Notes: a model not told the origin generated them from the letters alone. DNA of 53,778 nucleotides from Bacillota bacterium (GCA_023410575.1 JAEYPP010000038.1:1-53778), one strand, 5' to 3'. Shown: positions 1 through 8,047, counted from the first letter of the stretch. Translations and numbers: made by a program.

Positions 1-342
<342 letters not shown>

Positions 343-412
343 TAAAGGTTTAAATCTGGAATAGTATTCAATGTTTGGTAACAATTATTAATAGAAAAAC
401 CTTTTCAAATAA

Positions 413-450
413 TGAATTGTATGATACAATTCAAAAGTGATGAAAGTCAC
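413..450 (+). repeat. Two hairpins in the 23S-tRNA spacer
   Basis: A perfect dyad (TGAATTGTAT, one central G, ATACAATTCA; 413-433) is followed directly by a short hairpin (GTGA, TGAAAG, TCAC; 437-450). Both lie between the 23S end and tRNA-Asp. They may be processing sites in the rRNA-tRNA precursor; neither has a T-tract, so they are not intrinsic terminators. Confidence 0.5.
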
Positions 451-458
451 TTATATTT

Positions 459-532
459 GGCCCGGTGGCTCAGTTGGTTAGAGCGCCGCCCTGTCACGGC
501 GGAGGTCGTGGGTTCGAGTCCCATCCGGGTCG
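459..532 (+). tRNA. tRNA-Asp(GTC)
   Basis: Full cloverleaf of 74 nt. The acceptor stem is GGCCCGG with CCGGGTC and discriminator G; the anticodon stem is CCGCC/GGCGG around loop CTGTCAC, giving anticodon GTC; the T-loop is GGTTCGAGTCC. The 3' CCA is not encoded. First of seven tRNAs following the 23S gene. Confidence 0.97.
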
Positions 533-575
533 TTTGTATGGAAACATACAACGATATTATCTAATGAATATCCCA

Positions 576-648
576 GGGATCTTAGCTCAGCTGGGAGAGC
601 ATCTGCCTTACAAGCAGAGGGTCACAGGTTCGAGCCCTGTAGGTCCCA
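576..648 (+). tRNA. tRNA-Val(TAC)
   Basis: 73-nt cloverleaf. The acceptor GGGATCT pairs with AGGTCCC and the discriminator is A. The anticodon stem TCTGC/GCAGA encloses CTTACAA, so the anticodon is TAC (valine). No encoded CCA. Confidence 0.97.
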
Positions 649-731
649 TAGTTAATTATTAATTAACTAACATGAATTTTTGTGGGCAATATAAGTAAGA
701 CTTTAATGCCATGTCAATTAGGAATGGATAT

Positions 732-807
<76 letters not shown>

Positions 808-813
808 GAATTT

Positions 814-895
814 GGATGGGTTCCCGAGTGGCCAAAGGGGGCAGACTGTAAATCTGTTAGCGACGCTTTCGAAGGTTCGAATCCTTCTCCATCCA
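814..895 (+). tRNA. tRNA-Tyr(GTA)
   Basis: 82-nt class II tRNA with a long variable arm. Acceptor GGATGGG pairs with TCCATCC, discriminator A. The anticodon stem CAGA/TCTG holds CTGTAAA, giving GTA (tyrosine). No encoded CCA. Confidence 0.97.
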
Positions 896-945
896 CTGAT
901 CGTTATAGCAACGATAGCAAGTTATAACAATCAAACAAATAATAT

Positions 946-1019
946 CGCGGGGTGGAGCAGTCTGGAAGCTCGTCGGGCTCATAACCCGAAGGTCATAGGT
1001 TCAAATCCTATCCCCGCAA
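946..1019 (+). tRNA. Initiator tRNA-fMet(CAT)
   Basis: 74-nt tRNA with anticodon CAT. Two initiator hallmarks are visible: a C1:A72 mismatch at the end of the acceptor stem (CGCGGGG against CCCCGCA) and three consecutive G:C pairs in the anticodon stem (GGG/CCC around CTCATAA). It is therefore the initiator and not the elongator tRNA-Met. Confidence 0.96.
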
Positions 1020-1055
1020 TTAGTTCCTCAATTTAATATAGAGAAACAAAATTAT

Positions 1056-1128
<73 letters not shown>

Positions 1129-1170
1129 TTTGCTTTGTAAAAATACAAGCAATCGTAATTTCATAAGCAT

Positions 1171-1243
1171 GGGACATTAGCTCAGTCGGTAGAGCACTTG
1201 ACTTTTAATCAAGGTGTCCCGGGTTCGAATCCCGGATGTCTCA
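1171..1243 (+). tRNA. tRNA-Lys(TTT)
   Basis: 73-nt cloverleaf. Acceptor GGGACAT pairs with ATGTCTC, discriminator A. The anticodon stem CTTGA/TCAAG encloses CTTTTAA, so the anticodon is TTT (lysine). It is the last tRNA before the terminator. Confidence 0.97.
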
Positions 1244-1250
1244 TTAATTA

Positions 1251-1283
1251 AAAGACATAAGCAGTTTTGCTTATGTCTTTTTT
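1251..1283 (+). terminator. Intrinsic terminator of the rRNA-tRNA transcript
   Basis: A perfect 12-bp stem (AAAGACATAAGC / GCTTATGTCTTT) with a 6-nt loop is followed by a T-run, 8 nt after tRNA-Lys. It closes the tRNA cluster. Confidence 0.93.
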
Positions 1284-1406
1284 AGGTTTTATATCTATTG
1301 TAGGGAAATATAACGGTATAATCGAAATTGACCATACTGATACTTACTTTTCAGTACTTATATTAGTAAAAGTAGTATAGATGTTATTTATATTAATTAT
1401 TCTTGG

Positions 1407-2375
1407 TCAAGTGAATTCCTTTATTGCTTTTATAAAATCATCAAACATAGCACTAGCACTTGGCTTTGCACCAGCACCTTGACCATAAAACGCTCGTTCT
1501 TGACTCTCACTAGTTTGAATAATAATAATATTGTTATTTTCTTTTACAGTTGCTAACAAAGTATCTTTATGAACCTCCTTTGGACCAATAAAGACAGTAA
1601 TCCCTTTTTTAGTTTGCTCTATACAGAAGATAGGCTTAATTAAATAATCATTAAGTTTGGCTTTCGTAATATAATTATTTGTAATCGTGCTTATTGATAT
1701 TGGCTTAATAAGATCTGAATTTATCCATTGATTCATTCCAAATCCTATCATAATAATTGATTTGAATAAAGAATCATAACCATCTACATCTTCTTTGGGA
1801 TTGTTCTCAGCATAACCCTTTTCTATTGCTTTTTGTAGAGCATCTAGGTAATCAAGATTATGTTCACTCATCTCATTTAGAATGTAATTAGAGGTGCCAT
1901 TGCAAATTCCATATATCTTTTTAATTTTCTCACATTTTCCCATAGTCTCAAAAACAGAACTGATAGGTATGGAACCTCCTACTGTTGCATCATAGTGAAA
2001 GATGGCATGATGATGATTCACTGCAGTAATAATTTCTTTTCCGTAAAGTGCGAGACATTTCTTACTAGACATAATGATAGCCTTTTTCTCTTGTATTGCT
2101 GATAATATCAACTCACGAGTGAGTTCTACACCATTCCCACCAAGACACTCTATAACAATATCAGCATTTTCAATTGCCTCATACGGATTGGTCGTGAGAC
2201 ATAACTTGGATATATCAATAGAACGTTTTTTGGTAATGTCTCTTACAAAAACCTTATTGATGATAATATCGATACCATAAATATCAGAAATGGTTGAGAT
2301 ATTTTCAGTAATATAATCCATTAACTTCGCTCCAATTGTTCCTAATCCTAAAAAGGATATTTTTAATTTCTTCAT
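1407..2375 (-). CDS. Homoserine dehydrogenase-like protein without ACT domain
   Basis: 322 aa. The family reduces aspartate semialdehyde to homoserine with NAD(P)H, the branch point to Thr and Met. Visible are an N-terminal nucleotide-binding loop GLGTIG (residues 10-15), SSKK near residues 103-106 in place of the usual SANK lysine segment, the family signature NGTSNYIL near 159-166 and a variant of YAEADP..D..GYD near 188-201, then a C-terminal GAGAKPSASA segment. Family members of about 430 aa carry a C-terminal ACT domain; this one ends at the catalytic domain, so feedback by threonine through ACT is not expected. Start: ATG at 2375 has AGGTG 6 nt upstream; a GTG at 2384 is in frame but less well placed. 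The gene stands alone, divergent from a LysR gene. Because the signature is altered (AENNPKED), a related oxidoreductase role is possible. Confidence 0.85.
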   Translation of the reverse strand: MKKLKISFLGLGTIGAKLMDYITENISTISDIYGIDIIINKVFVRDITKKRSIDISKLCLTTNPYEAIENADIVIECLGGNGVELTRELILSAIQEKKAIIMSSKKCLALYGKEIITAVNHHHAIFHYDATVGGSIPISSVFETMGKCEKIKKIYGICNGTSNYILNEMSEHNLDYLDALQKAIEKGYAENNPKEDVDGYDSLFKSIIMIGFGMNQWINSDLIKPISISTITNNYITKAKLNDYLIKPIFCIEQTKKGITVFIGPKEVHKDTLLATVKENNNIIIIQTSESQERAFYGQGAGAKPSASAMFDDFIKAIKEFT

Positions 2376-2494
2376 GAACCTCACCTACTCATTCTTGTTT
2401 TTTTGTAACATTATGGTATCATGGTATTATTAATTAGTAAAATTCATAGTTTTGATAATATGATTCAATTTTTTTGAAGTCACGAGTGAATCCT

Positions 2495-2521
2495 ATTATC
2501 ATGGATAGGGATTGTGATAAT
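2495..2521. promoter_or_regulatory. Candidate LysR-type operator between divergent genes
   Basis: The inverted repeat ATTATCA-N13-TGATAAT lies in the 260-bp region between the divergent homoserine dehydrogenase and LysR genes. LysR regulators commonly bind T-N11-A dyads in such divergent regions and control both genes. The assignment rests on position and symmetry only. Confidence 0.35.
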
Positions 2522-2635
2522 TTGTTATAACCGTATCAATAGAGTTTTACCTTTTGAAATGCTTCATAAGTAAACATTAGGTGTTAGTAGATATTTTTAT
2601 CTATACTATTAAATAAGGTTATGGGAGGTATAAAG

Positions 2636-3538
2636 ATGGAAATTCGGAATCTAATTACATTTCAAAAGATTTATGAAAACAGAAGTTTTACAAAGGCAGC
2701 AATTGAGTTAGGGTATTCACAGTCGACAATAACGATGCAAATGAAGCAGCTAGAAGGAGAATTAAACATTAGATTATTCGATCGAATAGGAAAAACGGTG
2801 AGCGTTACAAGTGAAGGGGAACGTTTTATAAAGTATGCGAACGAGATTATTACCTGTTCTAAGAATGCGATTGCAGACCTTAATTCAGAATTAAAACCAA
2901 GAGGGGAATTAAGAATTGGAATTCTAGAATCTGTATGCACGGCATTTCTACCTCAGATATTACATCAATATCATATAACTTATCCAGAGGTATCTACTAT
3001 TATTCAAATAGGTACATTTGATGAATTGACGACAATGATGAATACGAATAAAGTAGATTTGCTATGGACATTTGATCAACCATTACAAGTACCAGAATGG
3101 GAAAAGGCATTTTATTATGAAAGTTCAATTTCTATTATCTGCTCACCTAAAAATCCGCTAAGTAAAAGAAAGAAATTATCTCTTTATGATATTAAGGATC
3201 AAACATTTATATTTACAGAGAGAAACTGCAGTTATCGCAAGGTATTTGAAGAACACTTAAATTCAATTGGAATTCATCCGAATATCTTCTTAGAGATTGG
3301 AAATACTGAGATTATAAAAAAATTTGTTGAGGCAGATATAGGAATTGCTGTATTACCTCATTTCACTTTATTAGAAGAGCTGGTGACAAAACAGCTAAAT
3401 ATAATACATATAGAAGATTATAAGTTATTGATGCAAGGTCAATTGTTTTACCATAAGAGTAAATGGATATCACCAGCTCTTTTTGAGTTTATTCAATTGG
3501 TAAAGGAGTATAACTTTCATGAAAATGAGCTTCTTTAA
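2636..3538 (+). CDS. LysR family transcriptional regulator
   Basis: 300 aa, the usual LysR length. An N-terminal winged helix-turn-helix (residues about 3-60, with NRSFTKAAIELGYSQSTITM and LFDRIGKTVSVTSEGE) is followed by a periplasmic-binding-like effector domain (about 90-295). Start: ATG at 2636 is preceded by GGGAGG with a 7-nt spacer; an in-frame ATG at 2621 would put the RBS inside the gene. It is divergent from the homoserine dehydrogenase-like gene and is its likely regulator; the effector cannot be read from sequence. The neighbour on the right is convergent. Confidence 0.9.
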   Translation: MEIRNLITFQKIYENRSFTKAAIELGYSQSTITMQMKQLEGELNIRLFDRIGKTVSVTSEGERFIKYANEIITCSKNAIADLNSELKPRGELRIGILESVCTAFLPQILHQYHITYPEVSTIIQIGTFDELTTMMNTNKVDLLWTFDQPLQVPEWEKAFYYESSISIICSPKNPLSKRKKLSLYDIKDQTFIFTERNCSYRKVFEEHLNSIGIHPNIFLEIGNTEIIKKFVEADIGIAVLPHFTLLEELVTKQLNIIHIEDYKLLMQGQLFYHKSKWISPALFEFIQLVKEYNFHENELL

Positions 3539-3623
3539 AAGGCAATTTTATTATGTAGTACTTTCCAATAAGTGATTCTTTTGAAATTAACCTTCATGAA
3601 AATACTCCTGCTTTAATATGTAT

Positions 3624-4106
3624 TTAACTTGCTGGTTGTGGTTTTTTCTTGCCAGTAAAGTTATCTGTAACTACCTTCAAAATGCAAATGGAGCTCGCTT
3701 GGGTTACATTAAAATCGATTTCAAGATTCGCTTGATGTTTCATTAAGAGAGAAAGTGCTTTACGTTTTTCTTCTACACCATCTACAAAATCAACATTTCC
3801 AAAACCGATGATACTAGAATAATAGTATCCTGAATTGCAAGGCGTTTCATTTGCAAAGATAGGTTCTCCCTCTAAACACATTTCAAAACAAACAGAGTTA
3901 TTCTTATGTAAAATATCAATTTTACGACCCTCTTTTGCGCAATGAAAATACAGAGTGAGTGTATGATCTTCAAGTTCATAACAATAGCTTAGAGGAATTA
4001 CATATGGATATCCATCATCTATCATTGCGAGATGACATGTTTTACAAGTGGAAAGAATCTCTTGCATCTGGTTCAAATCAGTTATTTCACGATCGGCTCT
4101 TCTCAT
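3624..4106 (-). CDS. Pyridoxamine 5'-phosphate oxidase-like (NimA-type) flavoprotein
   Basis: 160 aa. It matches the small split-barrel FMN-binding PPOX family that includes nitroimidazole-resistance NimA proteins: N-terminal MRRADREI, then CHLAMIDDGYPYVIPLSY, the segment LTLYFHCAKEGRKIDIL, and VCFEM, all typical of this group. It probably binds FMN or a related flavin as a dimer; the substrate is unknown and NimA-like activity is only one possibility. RBS AGAAGGAGAG lies 8 nt before ATG. Upstream on the same strand is argC, and a stable inverted repeat (4131-4182) lies in the gap, so the gene may have a separate or attenuated transcript. Confidence 0.85.
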   Translation of the reverse strand: MRRADREITDLNQMQEILSTCKTCHLAMIDDGYPYVIPLSYCYELEDHTLTLYFHCAKEGRKIDILHKNNSVCFEMCLEGEPIFANETPCNSGYYYSSIIGFGNVDFVDGVEEKRKALSLLMKHQANLEIDFNVTQASSICILKVVTDNFTGKKKPQPAS

Positions 4107-4130
4107 TATTTTAACTCTCCTTCTAAAATT

Positions 4131-4182
4131 TAACTCCTGTTTCTATTCGGTTGTCATCAAAGGAATAAAACAGGAGTTTTTT
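4131..4182. repeat. Long inverted repeat in the leader of the PPOX gene
   Basis: AACTCCTGTTT..TATTC pairs with GAATA..AACAGGAGTT around a 14-nt loop. On the + strand it is followed by TTTTTT and looks like an intrinsic terminator, but no + strand gene ends here. On the - strand it lies between the argC stop and the PPOX RBS with only a weak U-tract. It could terminate argC transcripts or act as a leader structure. Confidence 0.55.
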
Positions 4183-4241
4183 AAGATAATTCACTTAAAA
4201 TAGCTGTTAACATCAAGTTGAACACCTATTTACATATGTAG

Positions 4242-5189
4242 CTATAAATTTAGTCCACTAGCTTCATCACAACCTAACATGATATTCATGCACTGGATAG
4301 CTGCGCCGGAAGCACCTTTACCTAGATTATCAAAACGGGAAGATATCACAATACGATCATTATTACCTGTTACGTAGATTTGAAGACCATCCCATCCGGA
4401 GCATCCGTTACCACTTAAGAAGCCTTGAACTTGTGATTCACATCCAAAGGGCATAACTTTAACAAATTGTTGATTTTCATAGTAAGTTTGAAAGAAATTG
4501 TGGATAAGTTCAGGCGTTTGATTGCAACATAGTAATTCAGTATATAGTGGAAGGGAAACAACCATGCCGCTATAGTAATCTGCTACAATTGGAGAAAAAA
4601 GTGGTTCCTTTGACAATCCCGCAATTAGTTTCATTTCTTTTAAATGTTTATGTACTTGACTAAGTGCATATTCTCGAGGAGCACTATATTCAACAGACCG
4701 ATTCTTATCTTCATATTCAGCAATCATCTTCTTTCCACCACCACTGTATCCAGTAAGAGAAAAAGCAGCTACAGGATAATCCTTAGGTAAGATGCCACCT
4801 GATATTAATGGATAAAGAAGAGAAACCAGTCCCGTAGCATGACATCCCGGAACAGCAATACGTTTTCCTGTTCGAATTGCTTCTCTGTGTTTCATTGATA
4901 ATTCTGGGAATCCATAACTCCAACCTTCCTCAGTACGGTGTGCTGTTGATGAATCAATAATTTTGACATTATCATTCTCTACTAGTGAAACAGCTTCCCT
5001 AGCAGCAACATCTGGTAAACAAAGAAAAGTAATATCGGAAGAGTTAATTAGTTTTTTTCGTTCTAGTGTATCTTTTCTTAATTCTGGAGCAATTGTTAGT
5101 AGCTCAATATCATTACGTTTTTGGAAACGTTCATGTATTCTAAGCCCAGTTGTTCCTTCACTACCATCAATAAATACTTTAGTTTTCAT
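4242..5189 (-). CDS. argC: N-acetyl-gamma-glutamyl-phosphate reductase, type 2
   Basis: 315 aa, the length of the short type-2 ArgC group. ArgC reduces N-acetylglutamyl phosphate to the semialdehyde with NADPH, the third step of arginine synthesis. Visible are the N-terminal FIDGSEGTTGLRIHERF motif diagnostic of type 2, the active-site cysteine in PGCHATG (near residue 115), FSLTGYSGGGKKMI, and the C-terminal DNLGKGASGAAIQCMN. RBS ACAGGAGG lies 4 nt before ATG. It stands apart from other arg genes in this window and has its own consensus promoter. No clear ArgR box was found in the upstream region by eye. Confidence 0.93.
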   Translation of the reverse strand: MKTKVFIDGSEGTTGLRIHERFQKRNDIELLTIAPELRKDTLERKKLINSSDITFLCLPDVAAREAVSLVENDNVKIIDSSTAHRTEEGWSYGFPELSMKHREAIRTGKRIAVPGCHATGLVSLLYPLISGGILPKDYPVAAFSLTGYSGGGKKMIAEYEDKNRSVEYSAPREYALSQVHKHLKEMKLIAGLSKEPLFSPIVADYYSGMVVSLPLYTELLCCNQTPELIHNFFQTYYENQQFVKVMPFGCESQVQGFLSGNGCSGWDGLQIYVTGNNDRIVISSRFDNLGKGASGAAIQCMNIMLGCDEASGLNL

Positions 5190-5235
5190 TTCAACCTCCT
5201 GTGTATAAACTTACAATTAAATGATTATTTATGTA

Positions 5236-5265
5236 ATTATATAACTTTATTCTATAATATGTCAA
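5236..5265 (-). promoter_or_regulatory. argC promoter
   Basis: On the - strand: TTGACA (5265-5260), an 18-nt spacer and TATAAT (5241-5236), about 45 nt upstream of the argC ATG. Consensus sigma-A hexamers. Confidence 0.75.
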
Positions 5266-5377
5266 TATTAAATACAATGTATTTTAAAAAGATGAGATAT
5301 ATTCATATTAGGTAATAGACGTAAGTTAACGGATATTTATACTATACATAGAAATCAATTAATATTACTAGTGATTA

Positions 5378-5400
5378 AGATTGATTTGGTATATCAATCT
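5378..5400. repeat. 8-bp inverted repeat upstream of the GltD-like promoter
   Basis: AGATTGAT, 7 nt, ATCAATCT. It lies about 35 bp upstream of the -35 box at 5434 and could be a regulator site; no family is suggested by the sequence. Confidence 0.3.
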
Positions 5401-5433
5401 ATTTGGAATAATAAATGTTTGAATGAGATACAA

Positions 5434-5462
5434 TTGAATGTGACCTAGCTTTATGATATACT
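5434..5462 (+). promoter_or_regulatory. Promoter of the GltD-like gene
   Basis: TTGAAT (5434-5439), a 17-nt spacer and TATACT (5457-5462). Transcription would start near 5469, giving a leader of about 185 nt before the coding region. Confidence 0.65.
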
Positions 5463-5489
5463 ATCAAAGTAATTTTAAAATGATATGTG

Positions 5490-5553
5490 TCACCTCCTAC
5501 ATCTTAGGTTATGTGTTACAGTTTTTTCTACCTAAGTCATGGAGGTGATTTTT
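5490..5553 (+). promoter_or_regulatory. Terminator-like leader hairpin with anti-Shine-Dalgarno mimic
   Basis: Arms TCACCTCC (5490-5497) and GGAGGTGA (5541-5548), with inner pairing CTTAGGT (5503-5509) / ACCTAAG (5530-5536), are followed by a T-rich tail. The structure sits between promoter and gene, so it could terminate or attenuate transcription. The left arm copies the 3' tail of 16S rRNA and could also pair with the downstream AGGAGG (5621-5626), giving a second possible conformation. It was not recognised as a known riboswitch class. Confidence 0.55.
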
Positions 5554-5626
5554 GTATTAGGAATCTTTATAGATTTCCTATCGTATACTTAAGCTTTATA
5601 ATAAGTTTACTATGAAAAAGAGGAGG

Positions 5627-5653
5627 ATGTCGCTTAAGCGATTCATTAAATAA
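5627..5653 (+). CDS. Candidate 8-codon upstream ORF overlapping the next start codon
   Basis: ATG TCG CTT AAG CGA TTC ATT AAA TAA encodes MSLKRFIK; its stop overlaps the downstream start as TAATG. It begins directly after AAGAGGAGG, the only strong Shine-Dalgarno sequence in the area, which lies about 26 nt before the downstream ATG and is therefore too far to serve it directly. However, the spacing to this mini-ORF's own ATG is unusually short. The palindrome TCGCTTAAGCGA lies inside it. It may be translated to couple ribosomes to the next gene, or the palindrome may fold and shorten the distance. Confidence 0.4.
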   Translation: MSLKRFIK

Positions 5654-6882
5654 TGGAATATCTACAAAATGAAGCAGCAAGATGCTTAAAATGCAAAAGC
5701 CCAAAATGCCAAAAAGGTTGTCCAATTCAAACTTTTATCCCTGAGGTAATACGTTTATTTGAAGAGAATAAAATACATGAAGCAGGAAAGCTTCTATTTG
5801 ATAATAATCCACTTTCAGCCATTACAGCAATTGTTTGTCCACATGAGGATCAATGTAAAGGCAATTGTATTCGGGGAATAAAAGGAGAACCAATCAATTT
5901 CCCAGAGATTGAACGCTATGTATCTGAAAAGTATTTAGAGGAATTAACGATAGAGAGGGAACCAGATAACCATAAGAATATAGCAATTGTAGGTTCTGGT
6001 CCAGCAGGTATAACCGTTGCAATTCTTTTGGCGCAAAAGGGATACCGTGTTACAATGTTTGAGCTAAGAGATCGGATTGGTGGTGTTCTTACTTATGGAA
6101 TTCCAGAGTTTCGTTTACCAAGACGAATTATAAAATATCTTGAAGCAAAATTAATACAGCTTGGAGTAAGAATCAAACCAAACACGTTGGTTGGTCCAGT
6201 CATTACACTTGATAAGCTTCTTAAGGATGGTTATAATGCAATCTTTATTGGTACTGGTGTATGGAGTCCCAAAACGCTTAACATAAAGGGTGAAACTTTA
6301 GGTCATTCTTTTTATGCGATTGATTATCTTAAAAATCCTAGTGTCTATAACTTAGGAAAACGAGTTTGTGTTATTGGTGCTGGCAATGTGGCTATGGATG
6401 CAGCTAGAACTGCAAAGTATTATGGCTCTGATGAAGTTACAGTTTGCTATCGTCGTGATTTTGAAGATATGACAGCTACAAAGTTTGAGATTAAGGAAGC
6501 CAAAGATGAAGGGGTAAAGTTTGATTTATATAAGAGTCCAATTGAAATTGTTGACGAAGGTGTAGTCTTTATTTCAACCAAGAAGGTTACAAAAGAGGAT
6601 GGTAGTACATCACTTGAAACCATTCCAGGCACTGAGGAGCTATTTCCTTGTGATAATGTAATAATTGCAGTTAGTCAATCACCACAAAGGCATATTGTAA
6701 CAACAAGTCCTGAGTTAGAGACGAAGTATGGTTTATTAGTTACTGATTCCATTGGTCATACTACAAAAAAAGGAGTATTTGCATGTGGAGATGTAGTTAG
6801 TGGTGCGAAAACAGTAATTGAAGCAGTTGTTGCAGCTAAAACAGTAGCACAAAGTATAGATGATTACTGTAAATCAATATAA
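5653..6882 (+). CDS. Stand-alone GltD-like FAD/NAD(P) oxidoreductase with Fe-S N-terminus
   Basis: 409 aa. It resembles the glutamate synthase small subunit (GltD) and related electron-transfer subunits that move electrons between NAD(P)H, FAD and Fe-S clusters. Cysteine motifs C11-x2-C14-x4-C19-x3-C23 and C62-x5-C68-x3-C72 suggest two [4Fe-4S] clusters. GSGPAG (114-119) binds FAD, VIGAGNVAMDAA near 240 binds NAD(P)H, and the C-terminal GVFACGDVVSGAKTV is the family FAD signature. At 409 aa it is shorter than typical GltD (about 460-490). No large GltB subunit or partner oxidoreductase lies nearby, so its electron partner is unknown. The ATG at 5653 is the first possible start in this frame because a stop lies just upstream; its RBS is unusual (see the mini-ORF). 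Confidence 0.87.
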   Translation: MEYLQNEAARCLKCKSPKCQKGCPIQTFIPEVIRLFEENKIHEAGKLLFDNNPLSAITAIVCPHEDQCKGNCIRGIKGEPINFPEIERYVSEKYLEELTIEREPDNHKNIAIVGSGPAGITVAILLAQKGYRVTMFELRDRIGGVLTYGIPEFRLPRRIIKYLEAKLIQLGVRIKPNTLVGPVITLDKLLKDGYNAIFIGTGVWSPKTLNIKGETLGHSFYAIDYLKNPSVYNLGKRVCVIGAGNVAMDAARTAKYYGSDEVTVCYRRDFEDMTATKFEIKEAKDEGVKFDLYKSPIEIVDEGVVFISTKKVTKEDGSTSLETIPGTEELFPCDNVIIAVSQSPQRHIVTTSPELETKYGLLVTDSIGHTTKKGVFACGDVVSGAKTVIEAVVAAKTVAQSIDDYCKSI

Positions 6883-6927
6883 ATAGGGAATGCTTATATT
6901 AACTTAACAACACAATAGAACATGTAA

Positions 6928-6964
6928 AACAAGGAAAAATTCATTTTGCGAACTTTTCCTTGTT
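6928..6964. repeat. Hairpin downstream of the GltD-like gene
   Basis: AACAAGGAAAA (6928-6938) pairs perfectly with TTTTCCTTGTT (6954-6964). The tail is not T-rich, so termination here would be weak. It lies immediately before an even longer inverted repeat. Confidence 0.5.
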
Positions 6965-6970
6965 ATCAAA

Positions 6971-7019
6971 TTATAGCACAAAAACTATGGCATACCAAGT
7001 CATAGTTTTTGTGCTATAA
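6971..7019. repeat. Perfect 19-bp inverted repeat
   Basis: TTATAGCACAAAAACTATG (6971-6989) and its exact complement (7001-7019) flank an 11-nt loop. There is no T-tract on the + strand; the A-rich left arm gives a T-run only inside the stem. It sits between the GltD-like gene and the sirtuin gene, 155 bp before the latter. Confidence 0.85.
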
Positions 7020-7173
7020 TAAGAAAAATGAAAAGCGTCATTAGATTATAATTATCCTAGTGAAGTGCTTCCCGTTAGATCATGATCTATACGTTTTGAA
7101 GTACTAAATCTTGGATTATAAAAAGCTACAAAGAAATCATACATATAATTAAAGTAATAATGGAGATGATATT

Positions 7174-7902
7174 ATGGATGAAAAAATAGAACAGTTATCT
7201 AGAATAATCAGAGAGAGTGAAAATATTGTTTTTTTTGGTGGAGCTGGCGTTTCTACTGCTTCAAATATACCAGACTTCAGGAGTTCAAACGGTCTTTATA
7301 GTAAGAAATTAAATCGTAATTTTACACCAGAACAGGCAGTATCACATACTTTCTTTATACGATATCCAGAGGAGTTTTTTAACTTTTATAAGCAGAACTT
7401 AGTTTATCAAGAGGCAGAGCCAAACGACTGCCATATTGCATTGGCAAAGTTAGAAGAGATGGGAAAACTTAAAGCGATTGTAACTCAGAATATAGATGGT
7501 TTACACCAAGCAGCAGGAAGCAAGAAGGTATTTGAACTTCATGGTTCGGTACATCGTAATTATTGCATGAAATGTCATGCATTTTATGATGCAGATTTTG
7601 TGCTACGCTCAGAACAAATTCCAAAGTGTACAGTTTGTGGTGGCATGGTAAAACCAGATGTAGTTTTATATGAAGAAGGACTAGATCAAGAGGTCATAAC
7701 AGGGGCAGTAAATGCAATCACTAATGCAGATACCTTAATTATTGGAGGAACATCATTGATTGTTTATCCAGCAGCAGGGCTTATCAACTATTTTAGTGGA
7801 AAGAATTTAATTCTTATTAATAAAAGTACGACGTTTGCAGATAAAAAAGCAAACTTAGTAATTAATGATGACATTGCAAAAGTTATGAAGGAAGTAGTAT
7901 AA
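7174..7902 (+). CDS. cobB: NAD-dependent protein deacylase (sirtuin)
   Basis: 242 aa, normal for bacterial sirtuins. It removes acyl groups from lysines using NAD, forming nicotinamide and O-acyl-ADP-ribose. Motifs: GGAGVS (22-27) with NIPDFRS (31-37) for NAD, TQNIDG (104-109), catalytic His123 in ELHGSVH, and zinc ligands Cys131, Cys134, Cys152 and Cys155. GGAG lies 9 nt before ATG. It is monocistronic: a 290-bp gap with two strong hairpins precedes it, and transketolase behind it has its own promoter. Confidence 0.94.
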   Translation: MDEKIEQLSRIIRESENIVFFGGAGVSTASNIPDFRSSNGLYSKKLNRNFTPEQAVSHTFFIRYPEEFFNFYKQNLVYQEAEPNDCHIALAKLEEMGKLKAIVTQNIDGLHQAAGSKKVFELHGSVHRNYCMKCHAFYDADFVLRSEQIPKCTVCGGMVKPDVVLYEEGLDQEVITGAVNAITNADTLIIGGTSLIVYPAAGLINYFSGKNLILINKSTTFADKKANLVINDDIAKVMKEVV

Positions 7903-7940
7903 AATAGCAATTTTTATGAGTAAAACTTGCATTTTTTGTA

Positions 7941-7969
7941 TTGAGATATTAACCATATCATGTTAATAT
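7941..7969 (+). promoter_or_regulatory. Transketolase promoter
   Basis: TTGAGA, 17-nt spacer, TAATAT; about 75 nt upstream of the tkt ATG. Confidence 0.6.
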
Positions 7970-8047
7970 GAGTATGATTATGCGTGATAGGTATTTATTG
8001 TAAGAACGCATCAAATTGAAATTTGATAGATTCTAGGAGGAGAACAG

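Noticed and set aside
5221..5290. ArgR box in front of argC
   Set aside because: The AT-rich stretch has no convincing paired TGAATAATTATTCA-type sites by eye.
5555..5600. Possible 17-codon ORF beginning at the GGAGGTGA arm (ATG at 5539)
   Set aside because: No RBS upstream and it would begin inside the terminator-like stem.
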